DNA of 51,985 nt, taken from NCBI GenBank assembly GCA_902795195.1, contig CADBKF010000029.1:1-51985 (forward strand), written 5' to 3'. Under the pieces are notes generated by a model, which made no database searches, had not been told where the DNA came from, and saw only the letters and a program-made list of their open reading frames with translations. This document shows, piece by piece, positions 30,195 to 38,508 of this stretch; position 1 is the first letter of the stretch, and the number at the start of each line of letters is the position of its first letter. This DNA comes from Oscillospiraceae bacterium. GTDB lineage: Bacteria > Bacillota > Clostridia > Oscillospirales > Oscillospiraceae. The translations under genes and the position numbers were made by a program.

Positions 30195-32795
30195 ATGGCC
30201 GATCTGACCCCAATGATGAAGCAATATATGGAGATCCGGGCGCAGAACCCGGGCTGCCTGCTGTTTTTCCGTCTGGGCGACTTCTATGAGATGTTCGCCG
30301 ACGACGCCCGCGTGGCTGCAAAGGAGCTGGACCTGGCCCTCACCACGCGCGACCGCAGCAGCGACAAGCCCGACGAGGAGCGCATCCCCATGTGCGGCGT
30401 GCCCTACCACTCGGCCGAAAACTACATCGCCAGGCTGGTCGCCAAGGGCTACAAGGTCGCCATCTGCGAGCAGATGGAGGACCCGGCGCTGGCCAAGGGC
30501 CTGGTCAAGCGGGACATCATCCGCATCGTCACGCCCGGCACCGTAGTGGAGAGCTCCATGCTGGACGAAAACGCGAACAACTACTACGCCTGCCTCTACG
30601 GCGAGACCGGCGCGATCGGCCTGGCCATCTGCGACGTGTCCACGGGCGAGTGCTACGCCACGCTCTGCACCGCCGAGGACCCGCAGGAGCAGGCCCTGTC
30701 GGAGCTGGCCCGCTTCATGCCGCGCGAGCTGCTGCTGGGCGGCAGCCTGTCAGACAACAAGCCCCTGAGCTCCCAGCTGGGCGAGCGGCTGCGCTGCGCG
30801 GTCAACCGCGCCGAGGACGAGGATCTGTTTGACCTTGAGACCTGTCAGAAGGTCCTGCAGGCACAGTTCGGCGAGGTGCCGGAGCAGCTGAGCACCCCCA
30901 CCGTCATCGCGGCGGGCGCGCTGCTGCAGACGCTCAAGCAGCTGCAGAAGGCCGACCTCAGCCACATCCGCAGGCTGGAATACTATCTGACCGGCAAATT
31001 TATGGAGCTGGACCTCACGGCCCGGCGCAATCTCGAGCTCACCCAGACCCTGCGCAGCGGGGAAAAGAAGGGCAGCCTTCTGTGGGTGCTGGATCACACG
31101 AGGACCAGCATGGGCGCGAGAATGCTGCGCAGCTGGCTCGACAAGCCGCTGCTGCACCCGAACGAGATCACAAAACGGCTCGACGCCGTGGAAGAATTGA
31201 CCGGGGACACCATCCGGCGGCAGGAGCTGCTGGAGGCCCTGCGGGGCGTGACCGACCTCGAGCGGGCCACGGCCCGCGTCGTGACCGGCGCGGCCAACGC
31301 AAGGGATCTGGTCTCCCTGGCCCAGGGCAGCCGGAATCTGCCGGCGCTCAAAGGGCTGCTCGAGGGCAGCACGGCCCCGCTGCTGCAGCAGACTTACGCC
31401 GCGCTCGACGATCTGAGCGATCTGCGCGAGCGGATTGATAAGGCCATCGTCGACGAGCCGCCGTTCACGGTCCGCGAGGGCGGCATGATCCGCCCGGGCT
31501 ATTCTTCGGAGCTCGACCGCCTGCACGAGATCATGAGCGGCGGCAAGGGCATGCTCGCCGGCATCGAGCAGCGGGAAAAGGAGCAGACCGGCATCAAAAA
31601 CCTGCGCGTCGGCTACAACCGCGTCTTCGGCTACTACATCGAGGTGGCCAAGGGCCAGGTCTCCCTGGTGCCCGAGCGCTACATCCGCAAGCAGACGCTG
31701 GTCAACGGCGAGCGCTACATCACCCAGGAGCTCAAGGAGCTGGAAAACACGATCCTGACCGCCAAGGACCGGATCACCGCCCTGGAATACGAGCTGTTCT
31801 CCGAGCTGCGCCAGCACATAGCCGAGCAGACCGAGCGCATCCAGTCCAGCGCCCGGGCCATCGCGACGGCCGACGTGCTCTGCTGCTTTGCAGAAAACGC
31901 CGTGCAGTTCCACTACTGCCGCCCCGAGGTGGACCTCTCGGGCGAGATCGAGATCACCGAGGGCCGCCATCCGGTGGTGGAGCGGGTGCTCTCCGGCAGC
32001 CTCTTTGTCCCGAACGACGTGCACCTCAACGCCACGACCAACCGCGTGGCCATCATCACCGGCCCCAACATGGCCGGCAAATCCACCTACATGCGCCAGG
32101 TGGCCCTGACGGTCCTGATGGCGCAGATCGGCAGCTTCGTCCCGGCCAAAAGCGCCCGCGTGGGCGTGGTGGACCGGCTCTTTACCCGGATCGGCGCGTC
32201 CGACGATCTGGCCGCCGGCCAGTCCACCTTCATGGTGGAGATGGCCGAGGTGGCAGAGATTTTGAAGCACGCCACCGCCCGAAGCCTGCTCATCCTCGAC
32301 GAGATCGGCCGCGGCACCTCCACCTTCGACGGCATGGCGATCGCCAGGGCCGTGCTGGAATACGCCGCCGACAAGAAAAAGCTGGGGGCCAAGACCCTCT
32401 TTGCCACGCACTATCACGAGCTGACCGCCATCGAGCAGGAGCTTGACGGCGTGAAAAACTACAACATCGCGGTCAAGAAGCGGGCCGGCGACATCATCTT
32501 CCTGCGGAAGATCGTCCCCGGCGCGGCTGACGACAGCTACGGCGTCGAGGTGGCAAAGCTCGCCGGCCTGCCGGACAAGGTCATCAAGCGGGCCAAGGCG
32601 ATCCTGGCCGAGCTGGAATCCGGCAAGGCAGCGCCAGCCGCCCCGTCCCAGGCGCCCAGCGACCAGATCTCCATGCTCGACATGCAGGGCTCGGAGATCC
32701 GCCGCCGTCTGGAGGCCATCACCCCCGAAACCCTCACGCCGATCGAGGCGATGAACATCCTCTATGAGCTCAAGCAGATGCTCAAGCAACCCTGA
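30195..32795 (+). CDS. mutS: DNA mismatch repair protein MutS
   Basis: An 866-residue protein of normal length. Mismatch-binding F30-Y-E32 (GDFYEMF), connector and clamp domains, then ATPase: GPNMAGKSTYMRQ (from residue 623), DDLAAGQSTFMVEM, LILDEIGRGTSTFDG and ATHYHEL. MutS recognises mismatches and recruits MutL. The start at 30195 follows AGGAGC. Downstream genes are a CPBP protease, mutL, miaA and hfq. Confidence 0.97.
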   Translation: MADLTPMMKQYMEIRAQNPGCLLFFRLGDFYEMFADDARVAAKELDLALTTRDRSSDKPDEERIPMCGVPYHSAENYIARLVAKGYKVAICEQMEDPALAKGLVKRDIIRIVTPGTVVESSMLDENANNYYACLYGETGAIGLAICDVSTGECYATLCTAEDPQEQALSELARFMPRELLLGGSLSDNKPLSSQLGERLRCAVNRAEDEDLFDLETCQKVLQAQFGEVPEQLSTPTVIAAGALLQTLKQLQKADLSHIRRLEYYLTGKFMELDLTARRNLELTQTLRSGEKKGSLLWVLDHTRTSMGARMLRSWLDKPLLHPNEITKRLDAVEELTGDTIRRQELLEALRGVTDLERATARVVTGAANARDLVSLAQGSRNLPALKGLLEGSTAPLLQQTYAALDDLSDLRERIDKAIVDEPPFTVREGGMIRPGYSSELDRLHEIMSGGKGMLAGIEQREKEQTGIKNLRVGYNRVFGYYIEVAKGQVSLVPERYIRKQTLVNGERYITQELKELENTILTAKDRITALEYELFSELRQHIAEQTERIQSSARAIATADVLCCFAENAVQFHYCRPEVDLSGEIEITEGRHPVVERVLSGSLFVPNDVHLNATTNRVAIITGPNMAGKSTYMRQVALTVLMAQIGSFVPAKSARVGVVDRLFTRIGASDDLAAGQSTFMVEMAEVAEILKHATARSLLILDEIGRGTSTFDGMAIARAVLEYAADKKKLGAKTLFATHYHELTAIEQELDGVKNYNIAVKKRAGDIIFLRKIVPGAADDSYGVEVAKLAGLPDKVIKRAKAILAELESGKAAPAAPSQAPSDQISMLDMQGSEIRRRLEAITPETLTPIEAMNILYELKQMLKQP

Positions 32796-32807
32796 TTGGA
32801 GGTCTCT

Positions 32808-33551
32808 ATGAAGCACGACAATCTTGCGCCCCTGCGAAAGGGCGAAATCATCGGCGGTTTTCTCTATCTGCCCATGTTCCTGGTGGGCACGTCCCTCCTG
32901 TTTTCGCTGCTGCTGGGCGGCATGCTGGCCCTGACCGGGCAGATGCCGGACCAGGAAACGCTGGTCGGCCAGGTGTCGCTCTATTCCTCGCTCATGAACC
33001 TCATCGTGCTGGTGCTGATCTTCCACCACTTTTTGAGAGGACAGTTCAAGCGTCTGCGCGACTGCCGGGTGGGCCGGCTGATCGGCACGATCGCCATCGG
33101 CTATGCCATCTTCCTCGGCGGCAACCTGCTCACCCAGGGGCTGACCTGGCTCATGGACGGCGCGGGCATCAGCTACGAAAACGCCAACCAGGAGGCCGTG
33201 GAGGCCCTGCTCTGGGGCAGCCCTGCGGCGGCCTTCGTCTCGGCGGTGCTCTGCGCGCCGATCGTGGAGGAGCTGCTCTTCCGCGGTCTGATCTTCGGCC
33301 TCATCCACAAGAAGAGCCGCGCTCTGGCCTATGTCGTCTCGATGCTGCTCTTTTCCGCGGCCCATGTGGCGGCGGGACTGCTCTCCGGCGAGCCGCTGCT
33401 AGTGCTGGCGCTGAATCTGGTCACGTATCTGCCCATGGGCTTTGCCCTGGCCTGGACCTTCGAGCGCACCCGCACGATCTGGGCGGCCATACTCCTGCAC
33501 ATGCTCAACAACGGCCTGGCCCTCGTCCTGCTGCTGGCATTCGGAATTTGA
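32808..33551 (+). CDS. CPBP family intramembrane metalloprotease
   Basis: A 247-residue membrane protein with seven or eight hydrophobic segments. E154-E155-LLFRG, then SAAHVAAG and HMLNNG, are the three motifs of CPBP (CAAX protease and bacteriocin-processing) enzymes. Substrate unknown. The start at 32808 follows GGAGG by 5 bases. Its position between mutS and mutL is unusual; the short gaps (12 and 21 bases) imply co-transcription. Confidence 0.88.
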   Translation: MKHDNLAPLRKGEIIGGFLYLPMFLVGTSLLFSLLLGGMLALTGQMPDQETLVGQVSLYSSLMNLIVLVLIFHHFLRGQFKRLRDCRVGRLIGTIAIGYAIFLGGNLLTQGLTWLMDGAGISYENANQEAVEALLWGSPAAAFVSAVLCAPIVEELLFRGLIFGLIHKKSRALAYVVSMLLFSAAHVAAGLLSGEPLLVLALNLVTYLPMGFALAWTFERTRTIWAAILLHMLNNGLALVLLLAFGI

Positions 33552-33572
33552 ACACAATGATTGAGGTATCCC

Positions 33573-34868
33573 ATGTCTAAAATCGTACAGCTTTCGACCC
33601 ATGTGGCCAACCTGATCGCCGCCGGCGAGGTGGTGGAGCGGCCGGCCTCTGTGGTCAAGGAGCTTCTGGAAAACTCCATCGACGCCGGCGCGCGGCAGAT
33701 CACCGTCGAGATCCAGAACGGCGGCATGACCCTGCTGCGCGTCCAGGACGACGGCTGCGGTATGGCGCCGGAGGACGCGGAGACCGCGTTTCTGCGCCAC
33801 GCCACCAGCAAGATCCGCGAAAAATCGGATCTCGAGGCCATCGGCACCCTGGGCTTTCGCGGTGAGGCGCTGGCCGCCACGGCGGCGGTCTCGCGCATCG
33901 ACCTGCTGACCCGCGCCGCCGACCAGAGCGAGGGCGTGCGCCTGCATCTGGAGGCCGGCAAGGTCCTCGACCGGGCGCCGGCCGGCTGCCCGGTGGGCAC
34001 GACGATCCTGGTGCGCGACCTGTTTTTCAACACGCCCGCGCGCATGAAATTCATGAAAAGCGACAAGGCCGAGGCCGCCGCAGTGCTGGCCGCCGTGCAA
34101 AAGCAGGCCCTGGCGCACCCCGAGTGCGCGATCCGGCTGCTCTCCGACGGCGAGGAGCGCCTGCGCACGCCCGGCGACGGGCAGCTGCGCTCGGCCATCT
34201 ATGCGGTGCTGGGGCGGCAGACCGCCCTGGACATGCTGCCCGTGGAGAGCCAGTGGGAGAAGCTGAAGCTTCGCGGCTTCGTCTCCCGGCCCACCGCCAC
34301 GCGCGGCAGCCGCAGCTACGAAATCTTCTTCGTCAACGGCCGCTATGTCAAGTCCAAGGCCATGCAGGCGGCGCTGGAGGAGGCCTACCGCAACCAGCTG
34401 ATGGCCGGGCGCTTCCCGGCGTGCGTGCTCAACATCGAGCTGCCCCTGGGCGCGGTGGACGTGAACGTCCACCCGGCCAAGACCGAGGTCAAATTCCTGC
34501 GCGAGCAGGAGGTCTTTGACTGCGTCCACTACGGCGTGCTGGCGGCGCTGAACCGTCAGTCCGGCCGGGTGGAGATGGCATTCAGGGATCCGGATTCAGG
34601 GGTCAGGGGCCAGGAGTCAGGATTCAGGGGTCAGGAAACAGGGAACAGGGATCAGGGCACGGCGAAGGCCAGGCCCGATGCGACGTTCCGGACCATGAAT
34701 GTGGAGGAATACCAGGCGTTCTTGAAGACGCTGGAGCCGTCGAAGGCGGCGCCCAGCCAGGCCGTGCAGAAGCAGGTGTTCCCGCAGCCGTCCCGCCCCG
34801 TCCTGCACAGCGACGTCCTGCTGCCCGCCGACGGCCCGGCACAGGACGGCCATAGCGCCTCAGAATGA
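33573..34868 (+). CDS. mutL: DNA mismatch repair protein MutL, N-terminal ATPase part (frame broken)
   Basis: 431 residues with the complete GHKL ATPase domain (IAAGEVVERPASVVKELLEN, DDGCGM, GFRGEAL) and the transducer domain ending near residue 340. The start at 33573 is the ATG after TGAGG. The linker then contains eleven heptamers (34581-34657), read as seven-residue repeats of the type SGVRGQE. The frame ends at TGA 34866-34868, inside a CAGAATGACA-type repeat; the C-terminal domain continues in the +1 frame. Whether this makes a working ATPase fragment, an inactive protein or reflects an assembly error cannot be told. Confidence 0.9.
   Translation: MSKIVQLSTHVANLIAAGEVVERPASVVKELLENSIDAGARQITVEIQNGGMTLLRVQDDGCGMAPEDAETAFLRHATSKIREKSDLEAIGTLGFRGEALAATAAVSRIDLLTRAADQSEGVRLHLEAGKVLDRAPAGCPVGTTILVRDLFFNTPARMKFMKSDKAEAAAVLAAVQKQALAHPECAIRLLSDGEERLRTPGDGQLRSAIYAVLGRQTALDMLPVESQWEKLKLRGFVSRPTATRGSRSYEIFFVNGRYVKSKAMQAALEEAYRNQLMAGRFPACVLNIELPLGAVDVNVHPAKTEVKFLREQEVFDCVHYGVLAALNRQSGRVEMAFRDPDSGVRGQESGFRGQETGNRDQGTAKARPDATFRTMNVEEYQAFLKTLEPSKAAPSQAVQKQVFPQPSRPVLHSDVLLPADGPAQDGHSASE
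34581..34657 (+). repeat. Eleven heptamers inside the mutL linker
   Basis: Units TTCAGGG, ATCCGGA, TTCAGGG, GTCAGGG, GCCAGGA, GTCAGGA, TTCAGGG, GTCAGGA, AACAGGG, AACAGGG and ATCAGGG run without a gap. Three units make 21 bases, so the protein shows a seven-residue period. One unit gained or lost would shift the frame. Confidence 0.92.
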
Positions 34869-34929
34869 CAGGGACGAGGGTGCGCCGCAGGAGATTCTTC
34901 GGCGGCAGGCGCCTCAGAATGACACGGAA
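34855..34929 (+). repeat. GCGCCTCAGAATGACA direct repeats at the mutL frame break
   Basis: GCGCCTCAGAATGACA occurs at 34855 and at 34909, 54 bases apart, with GAGATTCTTCGGCGGCAGG between. The type AGATTCTTCG...CAGAATGACA is a known kind of dispersed bacterial repeat. The N-terminal mutL frame stops in the first copy; the C-terminal frame is open through both. Confidence 0.8.
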
Positions 34930-35556
34930 GTGGCATTGTCCTCACAGAGCGCCGAGCCCGAGCAGACGGCGCTGCCCCTGCAGACTGCGGCCTGGCGGGT
35001 GGTGGGCGAGGTGCTGGACACCTACATCATCGCCGAGCAGGACGAGACGGTCCTGTTCATCGACAAGCACGCGGCGCACGAGCGCATCAATTTTGAGCGC
35101 CTGATGGCCCAGGGTGTGGAGGTCACGGGCCAGCTGCTCCTGGCCCCGCACACACTGGAGCTCGATCCCGACGAGGCCGCGGCCCTGCTGCAGGAGCAGG
35201 CGCTGCTGCGCACGCTGGGCTACGACCTGGACGATCTGGGCGGCGGCACGGTGCTGCTGCGGCAGATCCCGGCGGACCTGCCGGAGGCCGAGGCTGACGC
35301 CAGCCTGTCCGAGATCGCCGCCCATCTGCAGCGGGGCGTCAAGGACAGCCCGGAGAACCTGCGCGCAGAGCTTTTGCACACCATCGCCTGCAAGGCCGCC
35401 ATCAAGGGCGGCTGGCACACGGAGGCCGCCGAGCGCGACTACCTGGTCGAGCAGGTCCTGACCCGCAGCGACCTCAAATACTGCCCCCACGGCCGCCCGA
35501 TCTGCGTGACGCTGACAAAGAAACAGCTGGAAAAGCAGTTCAAGAGGATCGTTTGA
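34930..35556 (+). CDS. mutL: MutL C-terminal dimerisation and endonuclease part (separate frame)
   Basis: 208 residues in the +1 frame relative to the N-terminal part. DKHAAHERINFE is the endonuclease motif DQHAx2Ex4E with Lys for Gln; ACKAAIKGG and CPHGRP are the other metal-site motifs, so nicking activity should be intact if the domain is made. The given start is a GTG at 34930 with no good ribosome binding site, so separate translation is doubtful. The frame is open back to 34726, so a one-base shift between 34726 and 34866 would restore a full MutL of about 660 residues. Confidence 0.85.
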   Translation: MALSSQSAEPEQTALPLQTAAWRVVGEVLDTYIIAEQDETVLFIDKHAAHERINFERLMAQGVEVTGQLLLAPHTLELDPDEAAALLQEQALLRTLGYDLDDLGGGTVLLRQIPADLPEAEADASLSEIAAHLQRGVKDSPENLRAELLHTIACKAAIKGGWHTEAAERDYLVEQVLTRSDLKYCPHGRPICVTLTKKQLEKQFKRIV

Positions 35557-35886
35557 GAATGAAGGAATGAAGCTGCTTCGCGAATGAAGAAATGAAGCCG
35601 GCTTCGCCGAATTTTGGAGTTTTTCAATTTTGCCAATTGAAAAACAGGAATTCAGTCCATACAAAACACCCCATTCGTAGTGGCCGACTGCGTGCCCTTT
35701 ATGGGTATGCCCACATCGGCCATAAAGGTACGATGCGCAAAGGGGCATTATGGCCGATGTGGGCATCGGCCACTACGAAACGGCTCGTCCCTGTATTTCA
35801 AATCCGTCGCGCCAGCGACACCGCAATTCGCGCAGCGGCTTCATTCCTTCATTTTTTCATTCTTTCATTCCGAAAAGAGGTGTACC
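35557..35886. repeat. Composite repeat region between mutL and miaA
   Basis: 330 bases with no gene. The left arm GAATGAAGGAATGAAG (35557-35572) mirrors a right arm CTTCATTCCTTCATT (about 35841-35857) plus TTCATTCTTTCATTCC. Inside are small hairpins (GCCGGCTTCGCCG type), TTTTTCAATT/AATTGAAAAA (about 35623-35646), and the GTAGTGGCCGA element (35676-35777). CCGTCGCGCCAGCGACACCG near 35805 matches the motif at 25683. Confidence 0.85.
35676..35777. repeat. GTAGTGGCCGATG palindromic element (copy 2, with nested insertion)
   Basis: Ends CGTAGTGGCCGA and TCGGCCACTACG are inverted. Compared with copy 1 (17221-17300), the left hairpin is interrupted by about 19 extra bases (CTGCGTGCCCTTTATGGGT), which suggests one small repeat inserted into another. 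Confidence 0.88.
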
Positions 35887-36810
35887 ATGCCCGATATCAT
35901 TTGCGTTGCCGGTCCCACGGCTTCGGGGAAGACGGCGCTGGCGGTGGAGCTGGCGCTGCGGCTGGGGGGCGAGGTGGTCTCCTGCGACTCCATGCAGATC
36001 TACCGCGGCATGGACATCGGCACGGCCAAGCCGACGGTCGAGGAGATGCGGGGCGTGCCCCACCATCTGCTGGACGTGGCGGACCCGGACGAGGCCTTCT
36101 CTGTCAGCCGCTATGTCGCGCTGGCGGACGCTGCCGTGCAGGACATCCGCAGCCGCGGCAGGCTCCCGATCGTGGCCGGCGGCACGGGGCTTTATATGGA
36201 CTCGCTGGTCCTCGGCCGGGCCTTTGCGCCCTTTCCCGAGACCGGCAAGCGCCAGGCGCTCGAGCGCGAGGCGGAGGAAGGCGGCATCGAGCCGCTGCTT
36301 GCCCGCCTGCGCGCGGTCGATCCGGCGGCGGCAGGGCGCCTGCACCCGTCGGACCGCAAGCGCATCATCCGCGCGCTGGAGGTCTACGAGGAAACCGGCC
36401 GGACCATCACGCAGCACAATGAGGAGAGCAAACGCCTGCCGCCGAAGTACAAGGCCCTCTGGCTGGGCCTGAGCTTCGAGCCGAGGGCGCTGCTCTACGA
36501 GCGCATCGACCGGCGGGTGCTCCAAATGATGGACCAGGGCCTGGTCCGGGAGGTGGAGGGCCTGCTTGCACGCGGCATCTCCCCAAAAGCCACCGCCATG
36601 CAGGCCATCGGCTACAAGGAGATCGCCGCCGCCCTGCGCGGCACATGCACGATGGACGAGGCGGTTGCCGCCATCCAGCAGGGCTCGCGCCGCTATGCCA
36701 AGCGGCAGCTGACCTGGTTCCGCCGGAACCCGGAGCTGCACTGGCTGCTGCAGCCGGCAGAGCGCCCGACGCTGGAACAGGCGCTGGACCAGTTGAAAAC
36801 TGAAAGTTGA
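35887..36810 (+). CDS. miaA: tRNA dimethylallyltransferase MiaA
   Basis: A 307-residue enzyme that adds a dimethylallyl group to A37 of tRNAs reading UNN codons. P-loop GPTASGKT at residues 8-15, CDSMQIYRGMDIGTAKP, PHHLLDV, VAGGTGLY and the C-terminal RRYAKRQLTWFRRN are diagnostic. The start at 35887 follows AGAGGTG. Position after mutS-mutL and before hfq is a common clostridial arrangement. The tail LKTES and stop codon are written by a heptamer repeat, as in trmK. Confidence 0.96.
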   Translation: MPDIICVAGPTASGKTALAVELALRLGGEVVSCDSMQIYRGMDIGTAKPTVEEMRGVPHHLLDVADPDEAFSVSRYVALADAAVQDIRSRGRLPIVAGGTGLYMDSLVLGRAFAPFPETGKRQALEREAEEGGIEPLLARLRAVDPAAAGRLHPSDRKRIIRALEVYEETGRTITQHNEESKRLPPKYKALWLGLSFEPRALLYERIDRRVLQMMDQGLVREVEGLLARGISPKATAMQAIGYKEIAAALRGTCTMDEAVAAIQQGSRRYAKRQLTWFRRNPELHWLLQPAERPTLEQALDQLKTES

Positions 36811-36934
36811 AAGTGAAAAGTTGAAAGTGGAAAGTTTCGGAGTCGCTTCGCGACAAATTCAATTTCATGTTTCAATTCTGCGGAATTGAAACATACAATC
36901 ACTTTCCACTTTCCACTGTCCACTGTCAACTAAA
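36794..36934. repeat. Composite repeat between miaA and hfq with inverted heptamer arms
   Basis: The left arm GTTGAAAACTGAAAGTTGAA (from 36794) is mirrored by the right arm ACTTTCCACTTTCCACTG and GTCAAC (36901-36930). The core holds GTCGCTTCGCGAC and TTTCAATTCTGCGGAATTGAAA. The left arm overlaps the end of miaA. Confidence 0.88.
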
Positions 36935-36978
36935 AAAACAGGACTTCCCGGATTCGACAGACTTCGGCATTTCCCCGG

Positions 36979-36987
36979 TGCTAGAAT
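36979..36987 (+). promoter_or_regulatory. Possible extended -10 promoter before hfq
   Basis: TGCTAGAAT, an extended -10 (TGn plus TAGAAT), 33 bases before the hfq start. No good -35 at the right distance. Confidence 0.45.
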
Positions 36988-37020
36988 ATGGGTACATCTT
37001 AAACAAAGAGAGGTACATCC

Positions 37021-37248
37021 ATGAACAGCATCGACAGCTTACAGGACTATTTCCTGAACGAAACCAGAAAAGAACATCAGCTTGTCACCGTCTTTCTGAT
37101 GAACGGCTTTCAGATGAAGGGCGTGGTGACCGGGTTTGACAGCTTTGTGGTCTGCCTGGTCTCCGAGGGCAAGCAGCAGATGATTTACAAGCACGCAATC
37201 TCCACCCTCGTTCCGGCCCATCCGATCCGGCTCAAGCAGACGGAATAG
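37021..37248 (+). CDS. hfq: RNA chaperone Hfq
   Basis: A 75-residue Sm-like protein. Sm1 ([19 protein letters not shown]) and Sm2 (YKHAISTL, with the conserved Y-K-H) are complete; the short C-terminus is typical of Firmicutes. It forms hexamers and helps small RNAs act. The start at 37021 follows AGAGG. It directly follows miaA, as in many bacteria. Confidence 0.96.
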   Translation: MNSIDSLQDYFLNETRKEHQLVTVFLMNGFQMKGVVTGFDSFVVCLVSEGKQQMIYKHAISTLVPAHPIRLKQTE

Positions 37249-37287
37249 ACCCGGTCCGGGCGTGCCAGAGACAGAAAAAGGAACGCC

Positions 37288-38508
37288 ATGAAAAAAACCG
37301 ATGCTTTTATGAAGGCGATCGTCGGCGTGCTCTGCGGCGTGGTGGCACTGTATCTAGTGTTCTCCATCCTCCAGGGCGCCGACGCCAGCTACACAACCTA
37401 TAAGGCAGTGCGCTATGAAGTCGGCGATGGACTATCCACCTCCGGCTTTGTGGTGCGTGAAGAGCAGGTGCTCACCAGCCCCAAGACCATCGTCGTGCTC
37501 ACCTGCGGCGAGGGCCAGCGCGTGGCCGTGGGCGGCACGGTCGCCAGCAGCTATGCCGACGAGTCCGCCCGCCACCGCCAGACGCAGATCGACGCCATGG
37601 AGGAGGAGCTGGCGCAGATGCAGTACGCCTACGACTACTCCGGCAGCGAGAGCAACTCCGCCACGCTCGACAACGAGATCGTCCAGACCGTGCAGACCAT
37701 CAACAGCTTTGTGGCCCGGCAGGAGCTGGGCGCGGCGCAGTCCAACGCCGAGCAGCTCAAGTCCCTGGTGCTGCGGCGCTACATCACCTCGGCCGACGCC
37801 GAGACCCTGTACCAGCGCATTCTCAAGACCGAGGCCGAGCTCAACGCCCTGCGCTCCCAGTCCCAGACCGTCTCGACCGAGATCACCGTGGACCGGGCCG
37901 GCTATTTCTCCGGCACCGTGGACGGCTTTGAGAGCCTGCTCACCCCGACCTTCGTGGAGGAGGCCTCGGTGGGCGAGGTGGAGGAGATGTTCCGCCGCCA
38001 GCCCGGCAAGCCCGCCGGGGCGATCGGCCGGCTGGCGACGAATCCCCGGTGGTACTATGTCACCGTGGTGGAGACCGAGGCGCTCTCGGACTGCGAGGTG
38101 GGCGACTATGTGAGCGTGCAGTTTGCCTACGACTTCTACGACAGCCTGCAGATGCGCGTGAGCCGCATCAGCCGCGACGAGGACGGCAAGAGCGTGCTGG
38201 TGCTCACCACCGACCGCTATATGCAGACCGCCGTCTCCGGCCGGCAGCAGTCGGCGGAGATCGTCTTCTCCTCCAAGAGCGGCCTGCGCGTGCCGAAATC
38301 GGCCATCTACGTGGACGAAAACGGCGTCTCCGGCGTCTACGTTCTCTCGGGCGCCCGCGCGGTGTGGAAGCCGGTACAGCTGCTCTTTGACAGCGGCGAA
38401 TACTTCCTGGTCCGCGAGGACAAGAGCACAACAACCAACCTCTGGCCGGACGATGAAATCATCCTGACCACAGAAGAGATCTATAACGGAAAGGTGATGC
38501 AGCCATGA
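37288..38508 (+). CDS. HlyD-like membrane-fusion/adaptor protein near the division cluster
   Basis: A 406-residue protein with one N-terminal membrane segment (about residues 10-28) and an extracellular part: a lipoyl-like beta segment (YEVGDGLSTSGFVVREEQVL), a helical hairpin (about 105-200), and a C-terminal beta-barrel-like region. This is the layout of HlyD/RND-type periplasmic adaptors. No exporter gene is adjacent. It overlaps yggS by 4 bases (ATGA) and heads the yggS-sepF-divIVA run, so a role at the cell envelope or division site is possible (inference). Confidence 0.75.
   Translation: MKKTDAFMKAIVGVLCGVVALYLVFSILQGADASYTTYKAVRYEVGDGLSTSGFVVREEQVLTSPKTIVVLTCGEGQRVAVGGTVASSYADESARHRQTQIDAMEEELAQMQYAYDYSGSESNSATLDNEIVQTVQTINSFVARQELGAAQSNAEQLKSLVLRRYITSADAETLYQRILKTEAELNALRSQSQTVSTEITVDRAGYFSGTVDGFESLLTPTFVEEASVGEVEEMFRRQPGKPAGAIGRLATNPRWYYVTVVETEALSDCEVGDYVSVQFAYDFYDSLQMRVSRISRDEDGKSVLVLTTDRYMQTAVSGRQQSAEIVFSSKSGLRVPKSAIYVDENGVSGVYVLSGARAVWKPVQLLFDSGEYFLVREDKSTTTNLWPDDEIILTTEEIYNGKVMQP

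Noticed and set aside
35680-35886. 69-residue N-terminal extension of MiaA
   Set aside because: It runs through repeats. The ATG at 35887 has AGAGGTG and begins just before the P-loop at the normal distance.
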